Position numbers and translations under genes: made by a program. Shown one piece after another: positions 27,601 through 34,600 of a stretch of DNA of 43,132 nt. The stretch is from assembly GCA_018698675.1 (NCBI GenBank), contig JABIPA010000064.1, forward strand, positions 1 to 43,132, given 5' to 3'. Under the pieces are notes generated by a model. That model saw only the letters and a list, made by a program, of their open reading frames with translations. It was not told the origin of the DNA and ran no database searches. How positions within the stretch are numbered: the stretch's first letter is position 1; each line of letters starts with the position of its first letter. The DNA is from a bacterium. Its GTDB lineage: Bacteria > Margulisbacteria > Marinamargulisbacteria > JABIPA01.

Positions 27601-28280
27601 AAGAATGGCTAAGGAAGTGTCATATTTTCGTACCAACTAACGATGACGCTTCCATCGTTACACCGTCTTTATACCTAAATCAAACAGCGAAAAACGCTAC
27701 CGATTTAGAAAATGTAAAAAACTTCTATGGCGACGATGAGATAGAACGAACAGAAAACATGCGTATTTCCCATATTTCCATGTCCTCCAATTTAAAAGAA
27801 GATTTACTTCTAAGTTCGAGCTTGGCTAAATCGCTTGCTAATCAGCAACGTGCCACAAATAGCCCCATTAAACCTGTAGCTAAATCACATTCACCATCTA
27901 TATCGAGTAGTAGGTCAATAGGTTCTGAAGATGGATCTAAAAATACAATAACTGCTTCGCCTATAACTAATCCCTTTAGCAGGTGGAACCATGCTCTTGC
28001 AGAAGACGAAATAAGTATGGCATCTACACATTCAGGTGGATCTCAGAGAGCTAGCGTTTATCACCAAAATCAGGTACCGGGCCTACGAAGAACTCCACAT
28101 TACCCTTCCGCCAGTTCCTCATATTATTCGCAACAAGGATTTTCTGCTCAGTCACAATTAAGACCATATGGTGGAGGATCAAGACAGTTTGAAACGCCCG
28201 GTTCTACAAATAGATTAAGTTCGGTCACCTCTCAAACAGGTAAAAACAAAGTCCGTCGTTATGGAAGCGGGAAATATTAA
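21642..28280 (+). CDS. Giant hypothetical protein, 2212 aa
   Basis: This 6.6-kb gene has an intact frame and a strong TAGGAGA Shine-Dalgarno. I recognise no domain. Residues 1-60 are Ser/Thr/Asn/Pro-rich and likely disordered. Residues about 60-2040 look almost entirely alpha-helical with many Leu/Ile/Glu/Lys heptad-like stretches. A clear coiled-coil candidate lies at about 1566-1660 (LEGEIIILDADDIDYLTTLQ and following). Residues about 2045-2212 are low complexity, rich in Ser, Gly, Gln, Tyr and Arg, and end KVRRYGSGKY. No signal peptide, membrane segment or catalytic motif is seen. Steady codon use over the whole length supports real coding. The second giant gene follows 332 bases later on the same strand. 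A structural, scaffolding or secreted role is possible but unproven. Confidence 0.85.
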   Translation: MIGFESNVLNSPPETSLRRANSKNTPPSANSSLSSHKNTSPSARVSHTTIKRTDSEMSRFKKDAETLLDLPNATKQSIQNNFKLACQELIINDAKRIGNTGQKIELLQHIINKVATIGFTPDDNPTSGKDTFIHLLIDTLTVLGQADSSRQLRKAASHADEFKILSTKYSEIVNHLQSFQDMPGSTLCESNTNDDSKTALNGKNLIVASLATIKSTMLTNPTPFNNGLNNALSKPLTNMWYHLNKLTISFENGPNTETLTGTQAFAKLIKTQLNVIDSPMFSSIISGIDFPTTASDVETPYLFEQSDIIPANLAEFKGLLFNFKSSIKAPDLKVLLTKYEETHGIEDTCLLIAELIDTATHPSSRQEASFIRSLKKLLNKPEMLQELTNFTITKYIQTLSPATLANSSLDYISHVNTLSVYPATSEPVTPKKPSIIQTSLSEHIDHLSLTEKNAQFEKVSLQITENSALFTPKTIALILSEHVNKIGLALFTSPPVDFEAQIEDLFTTWASINGTNSPSVHNLITHAKTYHETNMLLSALSNIEIGVDDPLASTKRRLKGEFQLAADSKLISLGLKKVTIHTTFINEQIKLTTAHKDKLSSQTKDTLSAESSNLKSATNITAFHAPEKKPQFTEIFNTGIATRYLFKNITLQHPAAKAWNVTEKTRQKNNAETVLSILKENNYINQDGTLGEATENWIQTNLSQSFKENRIDLDLEQKTVENIAFLIREYAYYISNFNTIGAGKKDDIERILDTFNLDRQGPPLSLWPQTETAQIEKAQIIYRLLEFASSNGTKKINLDRESEKSKNLMPHTLSLSEIIIDAEFLSPNSPQETKTSLQALLLEQAKGRLKVLEQLEKASLTELPLLIEKKLIETNDQISAIKLLIKNKNASYLKAKDCEGIVDTSEKKESVFESFATAASLEGQLSTLTQLQTQLQVKKQSLPNLQSSGSTVLSLSEWIDTVTNTIANQKIKQMELFIKESESYSESTYSEQILNQTRKTLLEKLDANFSENEDYLKIKDLFKSPQFNTQFLEALASRTTDGNEMGANRENAIYKSGDDETGFVTCPANENILETIIFDILTTHPFTLNGESKPIANWIVDFGIELADPSDITSETKQLMGLLKNVLKNCIFQLSCFAEEATKVGTSWEVDKKNAYKFNFKQETLSTLYINNVSKITVSESDISLFLDIFLKDNFHAQRQTIISEFTAILDATPVHNFSFTNNFMLPLLQRVLSTISNPILDLIQAEQKLMFGPKRQKEAFSNPILVEHETVLKVLKPLLLKLSILPITDANSEPIIGLIKNIETIYPSVTNADMKALTTELEQRTNDIYLPEQNRAKSDVGKLKIQQMMKKQEENKYRLPANRLWGKANSTLNEINSYITRLENLSELDDIEDTHMTKFTPLFEATLEKLSELKLALEETISLTKASHTAVNGQYIPNDESYALIPAETGEELKKHLQNFKRLKETLSTTQKEILSNDFVPNPVAGPHEENTPEIEHQFKCLNEQLIETFKTNKFPEILSYTPTPGEQSFQTFIQRSRAILLTSGEGEDDSLLLHATGLLSTLKDIETIRKTEAMLQQASAIIDPNSQENKDIVALSNQIDTLEGEIIILDADDIDYLTTLQDKQDEIDTHRIRIFQLDAVLSQNKKDVHDLTNKLQPMYISGLSSFLNTFPDYVETPNLSENQETLVQTAIDALKDSITDRLTTIKEEGVDLGFHDLLQSYTNQKDTESIDAYDTLLAEKQEILSKLTLEELVLTCQNKKQTTDEIKPMHVDLLLSRFFIDKRLLTNADEIIESGLSTLFQLSKWKKDELNANPTTQANNQALNAKIMDVLPKILINLTEAIEEACTNENGFLPDKFMQITTGINTIASAFNNNQKEVIHNYLNSIIIDKIYSSTSERLDFLNKKLTRRALHALSSDAQKENLPVDDNSFRLSTFSAEIFQQLLTEPMITPSQFVSDDLFTRALETKIPDPSASHQDLSDQLTCKEWLRKCHIFVPTNDDASIVTPSLYLNQTAKNATDLENVKNFYGDDEIERTENMRISHISMSSNLKEDLLLSSSLAKSLANQQRATNSPIKPVAKSHSPSISSSRSIGSEDGSKNTITASPITNPFSRWNHALAEDEISMASTHSGGSQRASVYHQNQVPGLRRTPHYPSASSSYYSQQGFSAQSQLRPYGGGSRQFETPGSTNRLSSVTSQTGKNKVRRYGSGKY

Positions 28281-28612
28281 CAAACGACGTTTCTAATTTT
28301 CCATACTCTATAACGACTACCCCGTTTCTTTAGCGAAAATATTTTCTCCTATCTAAAATTAGGCATACGTCGCGTCGTCCACTTTTTTAATAGCATTCTG
28401 TCCACAACGACGCCATAACAAATGAACCCCATATCTTACATAATTCCCAGGTTTAAAACGAAGCCAAAATGGGCAAAACAATACTAATGTCATGAAAAAC
28501 CCATCTCAAATGGGAGAAATCATGCGTCTAAAATTAAAAATAAAAAAACACTGTTGTGATGAACAAACAAAACATTGCAGCGGTAAACAAATAAATCTTT
28601 GGAGGAATAAAT
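28281..28612. other. Spacer between the two giant genes
   Basis: No gene is called. The spacer has several ACGAC/CGTCG motifs that might pair, a small CCCAT-CTCAA-ATGGG hairpin near 28500 and, at its end, the GGAGG Shine-Dalgarno of the second giant gene. A 46-codon frame at 28492-28632 overlaps that start and is probably chance. I see no clear promoter or terminator. Confidence 0.5.
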
Positions 28613-31600
28613 ATGACTATGGGAATGAATGATGCAGGAAATAAATTTTTAAACAAATACTCAAAAAGAACACCAGCAGCAGCTGCAACGGGAACTCCGA
28701 CCCCCCCCTCAAAGGTAGTAACAAAAGACACTATAAAAAATGACTTTGGTGCGCCAGCGCCAACAACCGCTACCGAAATGTTAACAAAAGTATTTGATGG
28801 GCCTGACAGTCTCATGACTAAAAACGTAACGGGCCCTGATTTAAAAATGCCAGAACGCCTTGAGAACTTAAAAACAATATTAACTGCCATGGATGATTTA
28901 GAATTAAGACCAAACGATGCAGACAAACAAAAAATCAGCGAACAAATGGAAGAACTCGTCGCTAGTTTAATAACAACTAGAACAACCGCTCTACCCGGGA
29001 AAAATGCTCAATTAGTTTCAGATAAATTGGTAGAATCTGTCATCAAACAAATAAAAGATACAAAGTCTGCAAAATATCTTGTTATAGGATCATTAATTAG
29101 TTCAACAGGGGCAGTAGCTCCTGATGCGGCTACACCAAAGGGTCTATTGGCAAAATCACTATCAACACTTTTTTCAAATGATACAAACAAAACAGGAAGC
29201 GAATTCAAAGAAAACCTAGCAACCGGAAACCCTAGTCTTTCAAAATTAGCGACCTCTATAAACGTCCCAAAAGCAGACGGTTCTGGTGACATCGAACCAT
29301 TAACAGCTCATTTACTCACACATGTCAAAGACTCAAATAGTTTTGACGTACTATTAGGTTTCGATTCCACATTTATAGCAGATCAAATTAAAAATGGTTC
29401 TCTTGCTATTTGTAAAGACGACAAATCTCTAAACGAAGACAGAACAGAGTCTTTTTTAAGTACGTTTAAGGACGCATTATCAGAACACGATAGTTTAAAA
29501 CAGGCAATAGAGACGGTAAGGACTACAATATTTGACGAAAATGATTTTGGAGGAGGGCACCCGGATCAACAAAGACTTAATGTAGGTACAAAATTAAACA
29601 ACCATTTTTCTGCTGTTTTAACGAACTCAAAAACGAACACGGAAGACTTAACAAAGACATTAATAGAAAAATGCATATCATATATGGGTGAAGATGAAGA
29701 TTCCCATGTTCAATTTACAGAATTACTAACGTCTGCTCTAGGAACAGATAAACCCAAAGCAAAAAAAGCACTCTCAGAGTGTATTAACAACAACCCAGGC
29801 ACAGATCTTAATGAGATCCTAACTTCTTTTAATCAACGAAACACACCTGAAAATAATTTTCCTGAATCCACCGTTGTTAATCTACAAACAACTATCCAGT
29901 CCGAACTACTTACACAAGCATCTAAACTTCCCTCAACAACAGAAGATGAGATTACTGACAAAGCAGCCGCTCTAAAAGAACCAATCCAAGAAATGGTCAA
30001 ACTATTAATAGATGGAAAACCACACGCAGAAGAAACGGTAAAAGCGTTCTTAGACGGACTTCCTGAATTAACAAAATCAATGTCACTAGACGACATGCTA
30101 ACAATCACCGATGAAATAAAAACTCAATTAACCAATCATGCAGCTAAGCTAAACCCAGTGCTATCTTCAATAAATAATGTATTGCTAACCATACAAAAAT
30201 CTTTTTCAGAAGATTTCAATAATAAATTCTTAAATGCCGAGACAATAAAGAATACCTCAACAACATCTACAAAAGAAAAAACAGCCGAAAAAATTGCAAG
30301 GTTAAGCAAAAAAGACTTAAAAGCAATAGGAACAGGTCCTGAATCAACTGCCGTTAAAAATCTTCCATCCTCGGCTAAAAGCTCATTTGCATGGAACCTC
30401 AACTCAATGATGTCTAGCGGAAAAGTCATGATCAAAGGACTCACGACTATCCTTCAAGGAGCACATCCAAAAGCAAACGATAAAATGTCGGCTGAAACGA
30501 TAGAAAGTTTAGCTTCCAACACAAATATTTTAGTCACCACAACGACTCCAAAAAAAGCAGGCAGTACAGAAATGGTCACATCGTACACACTGTCTGAAGA
30601 CTTCGCAGACATGATTAACGAACATTTAATGCCAAAAGGAAAAACATATCCTATCGATAATATTCCCGAATCAGTAATGAAGGCGTTAGCAGGTACTATC
30701 TCAGGTACAGGAAATGCTGAGAGAGCCGACTTTCAAGACACAACACGTTCAGGAAATGTATTCCACGATATCAATAGTTTCTTAAAAAGTATTAAAATGG
30801 ATGACGATTCTGCAGGTATTTCGTCTCTCGATCAAAAGCCATCATATGAAAATTTAGTAGATATGCAAGTTGGATCAAATAATGCAAGTATCAAGTTAAA
30901 CATGTTTGGAGAAGAATCATATAATAAGTCCGTTGCCGATAACTCCCAAAAAGGCCAATTATTTACAAGTGTTCACACATCAAAGAATCCAGTTTTTGAA
31001 CAAAAAAATCAATTCTTCGAAGAACCTTCTATGTTGAGCATGTCAAAAAAACCTCAATTCCGTAGCAATTTTAAAGCGAACTGCATGAAACAAATAAAAG
31101 GTGGTCTACAAGACAGACTAACTGCGGGCGACAAATCCGCTGAAGCGATTGCTATGATGGCCACCGGGACAAAAAACATCGAAGAATTCAATAAAACGAT
31201 TGGACTAATGCAACTTGACGGAAAGAATCTACAACATTCAGGACGGCTAGCAAACTATATACTAAACGGAGATAAAAGCCCGTATTCCAAAGACATAAAT
31301 GTCCATGTCAACAATACCTTTAACCAAATAGTAGGCCATGGCCTTGAAAACTTAAACATTCCTCTACCAACCACTACAAGAAAACTATCACCCCCCTTCA
31401 ACAAGGAACTAAAAGAAAAACTAACTGAAGGATTTAAATCAGAGATAGACTCGCCCCCTCTATCCGATAAAACAACATTAATGATACTCATCGCCTCCGG
31501 AAAAGAATCAATGGCAGATTTTGAAGCCATGAATACCCCTGAAAGGCCAGCACCAGAGTACGGCACTAAAGAGCACAAAACGTGGAAAGATGAATATACA

Positions 31601-34600
31601 CAAAGGACCAATTACAACAGAATAGTAAATGGAGCAAACGCCTCTGAAGATACAAGCCGGTTACAAGTTGTTAAGGGTTTATTAACTCTAGCAAGTAGTA
31701 ACGCAAGAAGAAAAGAGTCCGCAAGTGCCATATACGACCAAGTGCATGTATCAAAGTCAAAACTCGGAAAAAATACAAAACCCTTAACAATAACCTTTGA
31801 TGCAGGAAACCAATCAGCATCCGCTATAGCAGCAAAAGCAGCAAACAGAGCGGCAGCAGATACCTTTATAACTGACAAGTTCCTAGCTTTCAAAAACAAT
31901 CCAAAATCCTTTTTAAGCATTAAACTTCATAACCCTACAAATTCAAAAATTACCTATAGAGAATCTGAAAACATGACCGGAAAAAGCAAGGGAATACAAC
32001 TAACTGGCAGAGGTCAAAAATACACAAAAGAATTTAGAACATCATTTGAATCCGCTGTCAAAAATGGATTAAAAGACAATCTTAATTCAGCGATCTATGA
32101 AACTAAATTAAAAGCTCAAGAAATGGCATGTATTGTTTCAGGCACAAGTTCCTTTGCAGATTTCGAAAAACTGGCCGACGGAACCCTTCCTATAAGTCCA
32201 GCAAACAATTTAAATGCCGATGAACAAATCGCTCTTTACCATATAATAAGGAATGGAGAAAAAACAACTGAAACGGACAATTCACAAAAGAGTACATCCG
32301 TTACCGTTCAACACTCAGAATTATTGACCGCCGAAGTAAGACAAGCATTATTCACAAATGATACAAAAATCCAAGAAAGTCTGATGAACCTTGCTATAAA
32401 CCAAAGTGCCGACAAAAAAACACCATCAGATATGCTGTCCGCCTTACCCTCTTTCGTGCAAACGGCGATAACCAGCCATTTCCCTGATACGTATATTCCT
32501 CACCAAGATTTAGAAACTCTCATAGAGAGACTAACAATGGAAGTAAACAAAGAAGCAAATGAAATCAGTATGATAGGAAGCAGCAGCCTATCAGGATTAA
32601 CTCCCGATGAAACCGCACTAATTTCAGGTGGATCAAAGGAAGCACTTGCCCTGTTATCTAGCAAAGAACGAGATGCGAAAAAAATGAACTACCTAGATAG
32701 TACAAAACTCATGGATAAAATTAAAATAACCCGTCAAGCAAACCTAAACGCTACAAAAAAAGCCATCGATAAACTCAACCACTTTCTTGACCAAAAAGTT
32801 GACCCAGCTTCGGGAAAAGTTAGCGAAACAGGTGAACCCCGTAGAGCTATATTTAATAAAACAACCGTAGCCGAAAGAAAGCTCACCGCTCAAAATCTAA
32901 ATATATTACGTGATATTACAGGTAGTGTTACTGTGGAAGACTTTAACGAAGCACGAACTAATGATGCATTCATAACGGTATCCGCCAATGTATTAGCTCA
33001 TGTTTCGTCAAAAAATAAAACAGCTGCAGCAGAAGCATTAAGTTCAACAAATCTAAAAACCGTTGTTTATGGTGCAAATGGGCTTATGGATAGACTTACC
33101 TCAGATGCAAACGACGTTAACAAAGAACTATTCGAAGAGCTAGTAAGAGCAAAAGATTCCGGCCATGCGGATAAACTATTAGCATCCAAAAAAGCAGAGT
33201 TAGCAGAACTACTCCCATTAATAACTAACGCAGGCCATTTCGAAGATTTATTTGATGGTGCAGCTTCAGACACTAAAATAGGTTCAGAACCAGCAGGTAA
33301 TGGAGACGATAATAAAGCCTGGAATTTAATAAACACTGCAATTAAAAACAAGGGAATCTCGGAAATTGGAAAGGGTGCCGGCAACAAATTTGAAGACGCG
33401 CAAATAGAAACGCTACTACCCGGTCTAGATTTAGCATCTCCAATGGGTCTAGCCGCAAAAGCGCTCTTAGAAAACGTAAATTTTACCCAAATAATTAACC
33501 CTACAAAACAAAATACAACGGCGACTCTTGTTGAAAAACAAACAGCCCTAGATAAATTAATAAAGAATGAATTCGAACCTACAAAAGCAGCGGTATCCTT
33601 ATTCAATAAAATGAAGGGGATGTCTGCGGCTAAAATAACAACAGCTCTTCAAGAGACTACCGATAAACTAACAAACCAGCTTGCAGCAACTAAACTCTTT
33701 GAAGAAGATGGAGTTTCTAATATTGGACTCATTGGTCCGCGTCCCGATAGCTCCACTCCAGCAGCCAATAAAACCGGTTGGGATATGGCAGCAAAATTAT
33801 TGAGAAGTACTACTATACCGCAACCTGATGCGGGAAATGCTTTAAGTGACGGCGAAATAGCAGCCGTACTTCCAGAACCTGCAGAGGCCACAATGAATGC
33901 TGCATGGATTGAAGCAAAAACATTACTTCAAGGAATGTACCTCGATCATAACTACGATCCAATATCCGAATCACTTGGCACCAAACCCACAAATATAAAC
34001 GCTGACGATCACTCAGCACAAGCGTGGGACTTAATACAGACCAGAATCCAAACCTCCTCATTACCAAAAGGAGAAGGTGCAGGAGACACAATATCAGAAG
34101 CACAGGCAAAAGCCTTTTTAGGAACGAAACCAGGAAACAGAGAGGGAGACGCTGCATACGATTCCGCGGTAGAAAGACTACAAACCCTATCGGTAGCAGA
34201 AGAAATAACCCAAACCAAACCAGGAGATTCTGTAGAGATAGAGCAAGAGATAGAAAATATAGCCACCGAACAAACTATACTACGAGATATATTCGATAAC
34301 CTTATAAATAATAAATATGGAATAGATACAAACGATTGCACCATGCTAGGACAAATCGCATCTACGCTACCTGCAAAGAACGGAAGCTCCTTTAACACAA
34401 TATTAGCCTCAGACCATAAAAATTTCACAGCCCAAACGTCAATTACAACGGCCGCAGGAAATAGTCTCGCATCGTTAATTGAAAATTCGGGAGCAGAAGA
34501 AGATGAGTTAAGAGCCACTATCCTTCATCAACAGTCGAAAGATGTGGCAAAAGACATCCCCTTAGAAATCGAAAGATTCGCCAATGTAATGAAAAAATTT

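Noticed and set aside
28492..28632. 46-codon ORF with KKHCCDEQTKHC before the second giant gene
   Set aside because: It overlaps the giant gene's start and Shine-Dalgarno, has no ribosome-binding site of its own, and its A-rich codons look incidental.
28534..28926. Long minus-strand frames inside the two giant genes and recJ
   Set aside because: They are mirror frames of real genes, with residue composition (Ser/Val/Leu-rich) expected from reverse-complement codons and no start signals.
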